NCBI RefSeq assembly: GCF_029227915.1
Contig: NC_079878.1
Span: 12,526,001 to 12,590,000, forward strand
Source: Hydractinia symbiolongicarpus
Lineage: Eukaryota; Cnidaria; Hydrozoa; Anthoathecata; Hydractiniidae
Direction: 5' to 3'
DNA length: 64,000 nt
The notes beneath the pieces are model-generated. The model was not told the origin of the DNA. It did no database searches and was given only the letters and a program-made list of their open reading frames with translations. The translations under genes were made by a program, and so were the position numbers. Below are positions 35,157-45,141 of this stretch, piece after piece. Within the stretch, counting starts at the first letter, position 1; the number at the start of each line of letters is the position of its first letter.

Positions 35157-37308
35157 TTAAAGGCACTGGATTTTAATGTATTTAAAGACTTTACTATATA
35201 TATAATATAATATACTATATAAAAATATTTTCTGTTTCTTTTTAGATTGCGTACGATGAGAGCGAGAGATGTTATCTTTCAATACGTGAGATAAAAAGAA
35301 GAAAGCGAAACCTCATCCCGCGTTGTTATTGTTATTCTGTCAAAAACTTGAAGCTGTTTTATAAATCTGGATAAAGTTAATAAATTGTTTTCGTTTCTTT
35401 AGATTTTTTGTTTTTGTTTATTGTTTCCCGTGAGTTTACAAAATTTATTGCAGCAGATTCATTGGCTTCAAGAAATCGGTTTTCATAACTAGTGCCATTA
35501 TTTTTAAGTGAAAAAAACACATGCTGCTTCGTTCGCCTTCTTGTCTCTGAAAGTCTCTATTATTATCAGCGTTCCGAGTATTATTTTCCGGTTGAAAGAG
35601 TACCTTACGATGTGCATCCCCTTAATTCGTGACATTTTCGCACATTACGGATTGTACAACTCGATGTATTGCATTTCTTTCAAAATAAGGGTTTTAATTT
35701 TATAAAAGTTTAACTTTGCATGGATTTTTAGCGCTAAAAGCTTCATCAATGTTGGATTTACGTCGGCCACCACTGACAATATTGTGATTATTATCAATAT
35801 TTAATTTCATAATTCTGTGAAAAAGAGGTTTTACGAAATTTCTTAGTTATCGTTTTTGTTTAGTTTCGCGCGATCTAAATTTTCGTACCTTCTTAAAAGA
35901 AATATTCCGCATATATATATTGTATTTTTGCCAAAAAATCACTACTTTTGCACAACGAGTTGTTGTTGTTCCGCGGCGAGTTTATTTTACAACCTCGTCC
36001 CCAGGATTTTCTACGTCTATGATATTCAGTTTTGGTGTATTTCCCAGATATCAGCTACAGTAAGATGTAAGCACCTCGTCGTATTATATCAAAGAGAAAC
36101 AAAAGCACTAGGGTCAACTATTGGCTAGTTTCGGTTTTGCTTGCAACTTGCGTAATGCTTCGCAACCTTTTTTGAATTTCTAGTAGCTTACAGATTTTGA
36201 CTGATTCATTTTGACTAATCAGTCACTCAGTTAGTCAAAAATCAAATAGCTATGGCCCGCAACCCTCCCCATCTCACCTAAAGGGGCATGTGACGTCAAA
36301 ATCGTGACGTAATTTTCACACTCTATGCGTAGTCCAACAATATGTGGCCGGGAGCCGGCGTAGGAAATTTAGGTTCCGCACTGCGTGGTTACTTATAACC
36401 TGTTAGGCTATAGTTTTAACTCCCATCCGTCAGGATTAGTCAAAGACTCACGCCTTTTGGCTTGGATTCTTACCGTACTATCATAGCTACTGCGGACATG
36501 TTGGCGCGGGTGCTTACTGATTTAAAGTGTGATAATGTTGAATCTGTTCGTAAAATCCAACTAGAAATTAAAAAAAAGGTTGCGAAGCATTTCGCAAGTT
36601 GCAAGCAAAATTAAACTATCCAATACTTTGTCCCTAGCGCTTCTTGTTTAATTGGCGCTAACATCTTCCGAAATACATCAAAATTGAATATCATATAGAA
36701 GAACCCTGGGGACGAGGTAGGAAAATGAACGCTCTGCGGAACAATTCGTTGCTCAAAAACAGTTTTTTTGCGAATAGACTGCGCGAGTATTTGATGTGGG
36801 TGGGATATTCTTTTCAAAATGTGCGAGAAAATTAGATTACGCGAAACTAACAAAAACGAATAACGCGTGTTAAAATTTTGTACCGCCTTTTCCCACAGAA
36901 TGGTAAAAGTAAAGAGCGCAATACAAAATTACACTTTTAGCAGTATTCCGAAAGATATGTGATACATCGAGTTGTACTACCCGCAGAAGTTGGTCCTAAC
37001 GTTAACGATTTCGTAAATGAAAACAGTATTTTTTTCACGTAAAAATACCGGCAGTAGAAGCCACAGAATCTGCTGGAACGAATTTTGAAAACTCACGGGA
37101 AACAATTAAAACAAAAACAAACAAATCAAAACAGTTTTTTAACTTTATCAAGATTTATTAAATAGCTTCAAATTTGGGCAGAAAAACAATAACGGATTCG
37201 CCTTCTTTTCACCACACGCATTAGAAGATTACATCACTCACTCCCATTGTACACAATCTAAAAGAAAAAGAAAACATTTTCATATAGTGAAGCTTCCAGT
37301 GCCTTTAA
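35157..37308. mobile_element. 2.1-kb inverted-repeat element, TTAA flanks (piggyBac-like ends)
   Basis: The body 35,161-37,304 begins AGGCACTGGA and ends TCCAGTGCCT, a perfect 10-bp inverted end, with TTAA immediately outside on both sides (35,157-35,160 and 37,305-37,308). TTAA duplication is the piggyBac hallmark. The arms (about 35,161-36,180 and 36,590-37,304) are reverse-complement relatives along their whole length, visibly diverged with indels, around a unique centre of about 400 bp. Shared landmarks include TTGTTTCCCGTGAGTTT, GTACAACTCGATGTAT and CCTCGTCCCCAGG. No transposase is present. The long arms could make a long RNA hairpin if transcribed. Confidence 0.75.
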
Positions 37309-38600
37309 GGGATGGCCAAGTCAATGGAATTGAAAGCACTGTTTTTCATCTTATAAATAATTAAGGCTAATTCGGAAAAGTATAAAAGAAAAAAACTAAA
37401 CAATTTGGCAACTTTACTAATTTTATACGCAAAGTTCCAACCATACCAACAGTTTCCAAATCTGACAAAATAATTTTAGAAGTGTTTATTTTTTCAGAAT
37501 TTGATTGATGCAAGGCCAAGGGAAATTAAATAAGTTTATTGTCCTAGACCCATTTAAAAACATATGCTTCTCATCATTCGGTTTTTTTTCAACCAACATT
37601 AATGTAATCACCCAGAGGAAATTATAATGTCTCTTGTGTGTGTTTTAGAAGCTGAGTACACAAATACACAAATATTACAAGTGCTGAACTTTGGCAATCA
37701 TATTTTGCAATCAGACCCTTTTAAAAACTATGCTGAACCATGTCAATTATTAAATTCAGCACTAATAGAAAAGCACCTTGGATAGGATTCTTTGTTGGGC
37801 GAATAAAATGACTGACAAATGGTTTATCGTGAATGAAATAGTAATTTTTACACAAATAATTTAAAAAATAATGAACTTTGTTATGTGGGTTGTTCTCAAA
37901 CACACGTGGGCGGTGGACAAAAAACTGTGATGTAATTTCTCTTGGTCTATTATTCCTGAGAATATTCTAAAATAAGAGGGTGTCAATAAGCTGCAAACAG
38001 CCACATATATAAGGGCGAGTTCGGGCAACTTTTCCAATTAAATTAGTGATTGTCTTCCAAAACCGCCCGCACTTTCCCGAACTTGCCTGGAGCATTTTCA
38101 AAATTCAATTCCTTGTAACATACCTTGTGGACGATAGTTGGAAAAAGATGCTTTAAGAGAAAGAAGTTAATAAAAATTAAAAGTTATTTATCAAGTAAAT
38201 TTTATCAAAAACCATCAAAAACAGTTCTTTTAAGAACTTTACTACCACATAGTTTACTTTATGGTCTATGCAGGTTTTTTCGGGTGAATACTTCAATTTT
38301 TTTGCAAAACGCTAAACTTGCCCAAACACGCCTGCACGTTATACGGCGTATGCAGCTTATCAGCACCCTTGTTCTAAAATTACAAGCAGTTTCGAAGATG
38401 CCCACGCCGTTTAGAGGACGTGGTGCGGCTTGCCAACCAATGGTAGCTGTTTTTAAAATTTGATTTTCAGAAAAAGAATATGAAAGTAATGTTGTGTGGG
38501 TTGCACTTACTATCACTTTAAGCTAAAAATCTGCAAAATCAACATGACAGTACACAAATAATTGGCGATATCAACTTCTGAGCATATAACATATTTCAGG
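37309..38600. other. AT-rich stretch, no supported gene
   Basis: Contains a second half-site of the 27.2-kb palindrome (about 37,950). The overlapping open frames at 38,125-38,516 on both strands are unrecognised and lack splice support. Confidence 0.4.
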
Positions 38601-39359
38601 ATTTGGTGGTAACTCAATTTTTTGTCAGACTTGCAAGCATTGGGTACATAAGAAGTGCAGTAGTATTGGTGGAAGGTTAAGAGCTGACATTCAGTTTGTA
38701 TGCAAGCGTTGCAAAGGTGAGATAATAGAGAATGAAGTATTTCCAGCTTCAATGATGTACAACAGTGGCTCGTTAGAGATAGTTGAGAACTTCTGTTACT
38801 TAGGTGATATGTTGGGCAGTGAAGGCGTGTTGGAAAAAGTGTTACTTGCAGGATAGGTTCTGCTTGGATCTTCCTTTGTTGATTAGCAGAGTCTTGTCAA
38901 TTGAGTTAAAAGGTAGGTTGTATGAGGCCTGTGTAAGAAGTGTTATGTTGTAGGGTAGTGAGACATGGGCAGTGAAGCAGGAAGACCTTGACCGTTTAGA
39001 AAGGAATGATATGAGAATGGTTAGGTGGATGTGTAACACCAGAGACAGAAAGAGTTCAGATGAGCTAAGAAGCAGACTAAGTATCCGTAGAATTAAAGAT
39101 GTTATCCAGATAAGAAGATTGAATTGGGTGAGGTACTTGGAAAGAATGGAGGGGGATAATTGGGTAAGAAAGTGTGGGGACTTGATAGATCCTGGGGCAA
39201 AGCCCAGAGGCAGACGAAGAAATACTTGGCAGGAGGTTATAAGGACAGACTTGATACAGAGGAAGTTGAGTTTAGATCTAACACAGTCTAGATCAGATTG
39301 AAAGAGGGTCATGGAGGTCATGGAAAACGGACGTTAAGCCGAGGATGATGATGATGATT
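38601..39359 (+). pseudogene. LINE 3' ORF fragment with PHD-like zinc finger (copy 2)
   Basis: Close relative of 6,630-7,248. It starts inside the zinc finger (GGNSIFCQTCKHWVHKKC), then VCKRCKGEI, LEIVENFCYLGDMLGSEG, NDMRMVRWMCNT and RRLNWVRYLERMEG, and ends with GAKPRGRRRNTWQEVIRTDL before a stop at 39,301. A deletion of about 20 bp near 38,865, a TAG near 38,952 and a frameshift break the frame. The 3' end is intact: ACGTTAAGCCGAG followed by (GATGAT)n at about 39,340-39,357, the simple-repeat tail usual for this LINE type. It sits in an intron of the exon series if 39,387 belongs to the same gene. Confidence 0.85.
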
Positions 39360-39386
39360 GCCATGTTGTGCTTTTTTTGTTTATAG

Positions 39387-39463
39387 AGAACGGACAGACA
39401 ATATTGCCGACAGAAACAATAGTGAGATCATTAGAGAACGAAGAATCCTTACAACAAGTGAAG
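39387..39463 (+). CDS. penultimate exon candidate, 77 nt, phase 1 to 0
   Basis: The acceptor ctttttttgtttatag lies only about 27 bp after the LINE tail, and the donor is gttagtcc. The frame (phase 1 in, phase 0 out) reads NGQTILPTETIVRSLENEES then LQQVK, hydrophilic and helix-prone. The phase-1 entry fits the upstream micro-exons and the phase-0 exit fits the next exon exactly. It could be the cytoplasmic C-terminus of the candidate membrane protein, but the link to the exons beyond 33.8 kb is unproven. Confidence 0.45.
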
Positions 39464-39543
39464 GTTAGTCCTAACATTTTTACTGTTTTTATGTTAGAGA
39501 AATGCTTGATCTATTTTTGTTTATCTTATTATTTTTATTATAG

Positions 39544-39620
39544 GAACTCAAAGTTGCAATGGCCTAAATCCACATCAAGCATGATGATTAAATTTAAAAT
39601 AATAAATTATTAATAGATAG
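39544..39620 (+). CDS. terminal exon candidate with stop and AATAAA
   Basis: An excellent acceptor (ttatttttattatag) precedes ELKVAMA and a stop (39,565-39,567) in the phase left by the preceding exon. AATAAA follows at 39,601, giving a 3' UTR of about 50 nt. Together with 39,387-39,463 the C-terminus would be LENEESLQQVKELKVAMA. The fit of acceptor, phase, stop and polyadenylation signal makes this pair the best 3' gene end in the window. Confidence 0.5.
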
Positions 39621-39779
39621 AAAATTTGTCAACCAGGGCAGAGCTTTTGAAAAGTTAAAGTATATACAATAGACAAGAATTAAAAATTAGAACCTACAAA
39701 ATATTTTCCTGTGGATCTTAGTGTTTGTGAAGGTAAAACGTTATATGTAATAGTTTTGCATATTGAAAAAAAAGCTTTG

Positions 39780-40260
39780 ATTAACCACCGAAAAAAGCTC
39801 AGGGATGAGTTCCCATATTCAAAAGCAATCCATACACATTAAATTCAGTTGTTTTAGTAAATTTGGTCTTTTAAAAAAAATTGGGGAGATAATATACCCG
39901 TATTAAGAAGCAATCCATACATGAGATTAGCCTGATTTAATAACTTTGGCATTTTGCAAAAAAAGATTCAGACTGAAATCAAGAAATAATCTATTGACAT
40001 GTGATTAGCTCGATTTTTTTAATTAGGCATTTACAAAAGGAAGGAGAAAATTTTCACATCAGGACCCATACACGCAACATTAGCCCGATTTCAGACAAAA
40101 AGAAATCTATACACATGAAACTAGCTTACATTTGTAAACTAGGCAATTGCAAAACAGAAAAAGAATTTCCAGATCAAGAAGTCATCCATACACACACTTT
40201 AGATTGAATATTCTAATTGAACAAGTAATCCATGACACACAAGATTAGCTTAAATTTGTA
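39780..40260. repeat. tandem array, about 82-bp units with ATCCATACA core
   Basis: Degenerate units spaced about 80-85 bp, each carrying AAGCAATCCATACACAT or a variant. Cores at about 39,825, 39,910, 40,063, 40,101, 40,183 and 40,224. They are followed by ATTAGCTTGATTT and GGCATTTGCAAAA. The same unit type occurs at 57.7 kb. Confidence 0.75.
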
Positions 40261-40309
40261 AATTGGGCATTTGCAATAAACAGTACTCTAAGGGTTAAGA
40301 AGAGACCTC

Positions 40310-40690
40310 CCACTCCATTTGTCTTGTTTCCTTGAATTTAGGGACATAAAACAAATTTTCAGAAGAAAAAGATGCGAATCGAATACTAGATCATGATAAT
40401 GTTCGTAATGCACACTCCGTTTTTCTTGTTTTGCTGAATTTCAGAGATTGAAAACAAATTTTCAGAAAAAAATGTTCTGAATCGAATACTACACCAAGAT
40501 ATCATCCATAATGCACAGTCTGTTTCTCTTGTTTTGTTGAATTTAGGCACAAAAACAAATTTTCAGAAGAAAAGGCTCCGAATCAAATACTAGACCATGA
40601 TATCATTCGTAATGCGCACTCCATTGGTCTTGTTTTGTTAAATTTAAGTCTGAAAACAAATTTTCATTTGTAGTGCACACTTCGTTTAAA
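40310..40690. repeat. tandem array, about 102-bp units
   Basis: Nearly four units (CTTGTTTTGTTGAATTTAG, AAACAAATTTTCAGAA, GAATACTAGACCATGATATC, ATCCATAATGCACA) spaced 102, 103 and 101 bp. It directly follows the 82-bp array. The same order of two arrays occurs at 57.7-58.4 kb, so the pair is one dispersed composite element. Confidence 0.8.
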
Positions 40691-40959
40691 CCAGAAATTG
40701 TTCTTAACTTAAAATATAAGTTAGTTTATTCAGATTTTAACCTGAGCTGTGGCATATGGAAATTAAATACATACAGTTTATATTTGTACTCAATAGTGTT
40801 TTAGATAAAATTCAACAAAAAATAATTTTTTGAGGAAACTAAACTCATTCATGTAAAACAAGAAAGGCAGTTTGTAAAGAAGCGTATATTTCAAATTCTA
40901 CGTAAAATTGCCAAATACTGATGTCTTGCTGTTATTTCAATCAGTTTTGTTTCCCAGAC

Positions 40960-41235
40960 CGGCAATTCCGTGTCTAAGAATGGAAGATGAGCAGAATGCA
41001 GTGGTACACCTATGAGTGTGTCGTTTTTTGAAACTATGTTCTTTCAATTTGATCAATTGGTGAATGAAAAACTGCAGATACAACATGAAATGTGCTTGGC
41101 TGATCAATTTAACTGAACTTTTTATCCTCTGGATGAAGCTGTTAAAGTGTTCACAAGTCGACATATTCAGGCTTGTGAAACCAAGAATGGAATTTGAGAA
41201 AAATGCAGTGGTACACCTATGAGTGTGCCTGTGAA
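40960..41235. repeat. two direct copies about 195 bp apart
   Basis: The segment AATGCAGTGGTACACCTATG, followed by AGTGTG, occurs at about 40,996 and 41,202 with related flanks (AAGAATGGAA upstream). It explains the repeated HTHRCTTAF in a minus-strand open frame, which is therefore not a gene. Confidence 0.7.
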
Positions 41236-41249
41236 AAACATCATGAAAC

Positions 41250-41990
41250 AAGCGCGTATGTTGGTAGAATCCGGACTTTCTGTTCTTGACGTATTCACCT
41301 TAACTACACGTATGATTATAAAAAATATCTAATGGGACCCATTCTAAATGTGTGTAAAAAGAAGCAGATGCATCACTTTGGCCTTCACTACCAGGTATGA
41401 CGTGAAATCCATAGCAGTGGTCATGTAAGGAACAGAAGCAAAAGAACACAAACATCATGCCTTGCTTGGTAACTTGTTAACTTGGTAACTTGTATTTGAG
41501 TTGCTGGAGTCCACAGAAAATTTCTTAACTTGTTGAATTTGTTTGCTGTGGTTTGAAAAATAAAAGTTCTGAAGACTTATAATTATACATCTGTAACCTC
41601 TCGACAGAAGAATTGTTGCTGGTAACAAAATTCCAGTACAGACGAGCAAGTGCCCCTCCCTGCTTAACATGCAAATCTAAAATCTATAATAATATCTACT
41701 GCGCAGAATAGCATAAGAGTATTAACACAGGTATCGAAGGACAGCTGTTTAAAAGGGGACACTATTGATTTTTTTTCATTTATGTTGCATGATTGCTCCT
41801 AATGAAAACATAATGCTTCGTCACTTATCTAATCTTTATCTGAGATCTCCCCAAGAATACTTTTGCATACGTACAATAGATGGCTACGAAGAGAATGATA
41901 TAATTTTCTACAATGCATTCTTGAATCCCATTTCAATCTTCGTACATGCAAGCATGTTAGGCTTCCCATCATCTCGCAGGAGAATATTTC
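41250..41990. other. no supported gene
   Basis: Short chance ORFs only. A small direct repeat TAACTTGTTAACTTGGTAAC lies near 41,470. Confidence 0.4.
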
Positions 41991-42004
41991 GCCATAAAAC
42001 TATT

Positions 42005-42600
42005 TCTATTGGTGTATGAAAGTGTGTCCAGCCTTAATGATTGTTTATTTTACTGTGTTGGGTTTTTGCATTTATTGGTCTGATTTAGAACTTTCGATAT
42101 TTCATTTCCAGGGAGGATACTTTTTTCTACTGCTTTATGGATAAGTAAAGAACACTACAGCCTGTTCAATGCATAGTATAAAAATGTCTCTTTGTTTAGC
42201 CTGCAATAAGGCAGTTAATATGTACATACTTCTGCAAAAGGGTAATTGAGCAAAATATCGTTCCTGTTTGTGTATGGATGTGTATCCAACCTCAAACCTT
42301 GTCTATTTTATAGAACAACATGTTTCCTTAGATTGGTTGATATTAAGACTTGAATATGCCTTTACTTGGAACGCCATTTGTCCAATTTATTGTTTTTAAT
42401 TGTGTATGGATGTGTATTCTACCTCAATGCTTGTCTGTTCCATAGTACAACGTGTTCCCTCAGATTGGCTGATATTAGGAATTTCAATAAGTCTTTTTGC
42501 GAGAGTGTCTTTTGCAAAATGTTGTTTCTGTTTGTGTATGGATATGTATCTAACCTTGAAACTTGTCTACTTGAATAAAACAACGTTCTCCTCAGATTAG
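42005..42600. repeat. tandem array, 132-bp units with TGTATGGAT core
   Basis: Cores at about 42,011, 42,134, 42,271, 42,403 and 42,535; the last three are 132 bp apart. The unit contains TGTTTGTGTATGGATGTGTA, CTTGTCTATTTTATAG and CTCAGATTGG. TGTATGGAT is the reverse complement of the ATCCATACA core of the other arrays. The two overlapping open frames here are repeat artefacts. Confidence 0.75.
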
Positions 42601-42609
42601 GACTTTTGC

Positions 42610-43860
42610 CTGTTAAGGCAATAAAGAGTATTATTACAGCTATGGGAAATACTGTGGTATGTTACATTGGTTATGGCCTATCTTAAGGGAAAATGTGCAC
42701 TTGTTTGTTTGTGTAGCTATGATATTAATTATTAGAAAGCAATTAAGTTCATATGGAAATAAAACTTACTTTGATATATATATACAGGTATCGATTTAAC
42801 TGTTAGGAGTAAGATATGTCTCTCGTTTATTTGATTAAACTGTGTACGTAACTACAAGCTAGATAAAAACTGTGAAAACATCCTACCTTCTTAGTTTTTA
42901 TATATAAGAAAGCTGGAGCAAGCACTACCGTCTATTGCTTTTGTTATTAGTTAGTGTCTGTTCCATTTAGTGATATTAGAATAATCCAAGCTGCACAAAG
43001 GAAACATAAGTTTATTATGGAAAATGATCTGTGCAACATATGAAAAAGCCATGTTCTTCTTCTCTTTTGCAAAAAAGTATAGTCACTGTCAATCTACCAT
43101 TATGGACTTTTGAAGTTCCGGACATATAACCAAGTCTAAAAACCATTAGCCAAAACCCGAGGGGGTACAGAAAAAATCAGGGGTACAGAAAAATTTATCA
43201 CAAACCTTGACATCCATAGAACTTTTCTTGCATCCTTCTTTTTATTCCAAGCATCCTTGTTTTCAATTGCTTTTAAAAACCAAAAGGCAAATATTTTTAT
43301 ATCTGAAAAAAGTTTATTCAGATTTTCCCTTTCCCATATTGTTTGTGAGTTGTGTTTGTACCTGAGGAGGCAGGTAAAACCGAAGCAATCAACATCTGTA
43401 CCCCCAGACGTGGCTTCCTTTTCTATCAATACTTGCCTTGTCAACAGTAATAAAGAGAAAAATTAATACGTTTTACCCACAGCTCGGCTTGTTACGGTTT
43501 TGAACTCTCTTTACACAGTGTATATTGCCACGCCCATCTATTTTACTTGATGAAGATCAGTTAAAAATTTTATTTTGTTATGAAGGTAATGGTGTAGACT
43601 TCAAGCCTTGTTCCAGGTTGCAACCTTCTTAAGCGAAAGTCGCATTTTCCTATTTCAGCATGCAAAAAAGCAGAAAATTGCCCTTCTTAATTCTTCTTAA
43701 AGTTCAAACGAAACTTGAGTTTAGCCCTATGAGTAAACAAATATATCTGAATAAATACATGGGTTGAGGTGTATGTATCATATCACGTGTATGTACATTT
43801 CATCTTCATTATCCTGATCTTTCCATATTCTTATTGTTTTTGTTATGATTGTGTTTTATT
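42610..43860. other. AT-rich stretch, possible small inverted-repeat element
   Basis: GAGGGGGTACAG near 43,160 and CTGTACCCCCAG near 43,400 are inverted ends about 250 bp apart, which would make the minus-strand open frame between them a MITE shadow. No gene recognised. Confidence 0.35.
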
Positions 43861-43862
43861 TT

Positions 43863-43925
43863 GCTGTCCATGGCTGGTGTGATCACCTAGTCATGCTGAT
43901 GAAGCCTGATATTGGCAGAAACAGC
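43863..43925 (+). ncRNA. candidate type III hammerhead self-cleaving ribozyme
   Basis: All parts occur in order. GCTGT (43,863-43,867) pairs perfectly with ACAGC (43,921-43,925) as stem III. C43868 is the expected cleavage nucleotide (GUC). Stem I (43,869-43,895) pairs CATGGCT with AGTCATG and GGTG with CACC, with one bulged T and a TGAT loop. The core CTGATGA (43,896-43,902) is exact. Stem II GCC/GGC closes loop TGATATT. The core GAA (43,918-43,920) and A15.1 follow. The one departure is an A-A pair at the usual G10.1-C11.1 position (43,903/43,917), so activity may be reduced. Hammerheads are known from Penelope-like elements, retrozymes and other repeats; no coding part is adjacent here. 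Confidence 0.65.
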
Positions 43926-44159
43926 AGGAGTTTATAAATAATGAAATATATTCACAATTGTCTCACTTTATTGTAGTTAATCCCTGTTAATTTTAGTGCC
44001 TTTATCTATCTTAAATAAGACGTGTAGGACGAAGAGTTGATTGTTACAAAAAATGTTCTTGGAGATTTTCTTATAGCTTACCGTTTCTTTTCGTCAATTT
44101 TATTAATAACTAGATAAATCGGTAGACAATTTTCGGCGATTTTTGTACCCGCAAAGCTT

Positions 44160-44307
44160 AAATTAGTGAAAGATTCTGACCCCACCTGGGAGGGGGGCTT
44201 ACAGCGCCCCCAGGACCCCCAGCTGCTAAATTCAAGACTTTGTCCAAATATTGCTGCGCAGCAGCAATATTTTGACTAAGTCTAAAAAAAGGCTGGATCC
44301 GCCCCTG
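44160..44307. mobile_element. DNA-transposon terminal fragment with hairpin
   Basis: A G/C-rich segment (GGGGGGCTTACAGCGCCCCC) is followed by a long hairpin (44,235-44,283). Its 23-bp arms differ at two positions, with the core AAATATTGCTGC, loop GCA, GCAGCAATATTT. The end GGCTGGATCCGCCCCTG is a typical short terminal inverted repeat. An inverted partner motif lies at 32,929-32,950, and GTCAT flanks both on the outside; whether they were one element is uncertain. Confidence 0.5.
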
Positions 44308-44309
44308 GT

Positions 44310-45140
44310 CATGACTATTGATTGAGCGTTGTTCAAGTCAGTTCAGCCAGTTTTAATATCAATTCTCTAGTTAACTGACGTCAAAGATTAAATCTTTTTA
44401 AAACAAAATTAAGCCTGCAAAGGAATAGCGGCGGAGTGGCTTATTTCAATGCTAAGAAAGCAGAAAGGTTTAAAGCCAGTCAACTTTCAGGAACAAAAAA
44501 TTTTAAAAACAAAATAATTAGCAGATATTTAATCAAATTTCAGTATTTTTATTGCTTTTTTCCGATTTGTTTGATTTTAAGTGGAAATCCACCTTAACGG
44601 AAATGGTTTTTATATTCTTATGTGGTTAAGTTTTTCTGTGATTGGTTAATGTGCACGAAATATACTACGGAAAAACGAGTGTAAGTTGCACATATTTTTC
44701 AATGCCATACTCTAGAAAGGTTACACTTCATAATTTGCTGAATATCGAGCAAAATGACAATTTGTAGAGAAATTCATTCCAAAATTTTTTACTCAAATAA
44801 AACATTATTTTTATAAAACAGACATAAACGTTCGCGGTAATGGGAAACAAAGGTCAATTTTTTTTTTTTTTACTTTCTTCACTTAAAATGAGGTATGATG
44901 TGACATGACAGACATGTTTTTATTATTTATTTTTACTTTAATGTTGACTAGAAGCAATTTAAAGTTTCAATGGTTATGATGTCATAGTTGATTTAGGCTA
45001 TACTCATAGTTAGTATGTAGGTCAGATTAAACAAAATTCATTAATTGCTATGGTTCTGAAGCAACAACACGAAAGCAAACAACAACAATGACAGATAATG
45101 TTTGAACTATATTTCTCTTGTTTCATGTCATAACTACACT
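44310..45140. other. AT-rich stretch, no supported gene
   Basis: Homopolymer runs and short chance ORFs; nothing recognised. Confidence 0.4.
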
Positions 45141-45141
45141 T

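Noticed and set aside
35247-35373. Frame IAYDESERCYLSIREIKRR after a good acceptor, possible exon
   Set aside because: It lies in the arm of the TTAA-flanked inverted-repeat element, and the matching place in the other arm has an early stop.
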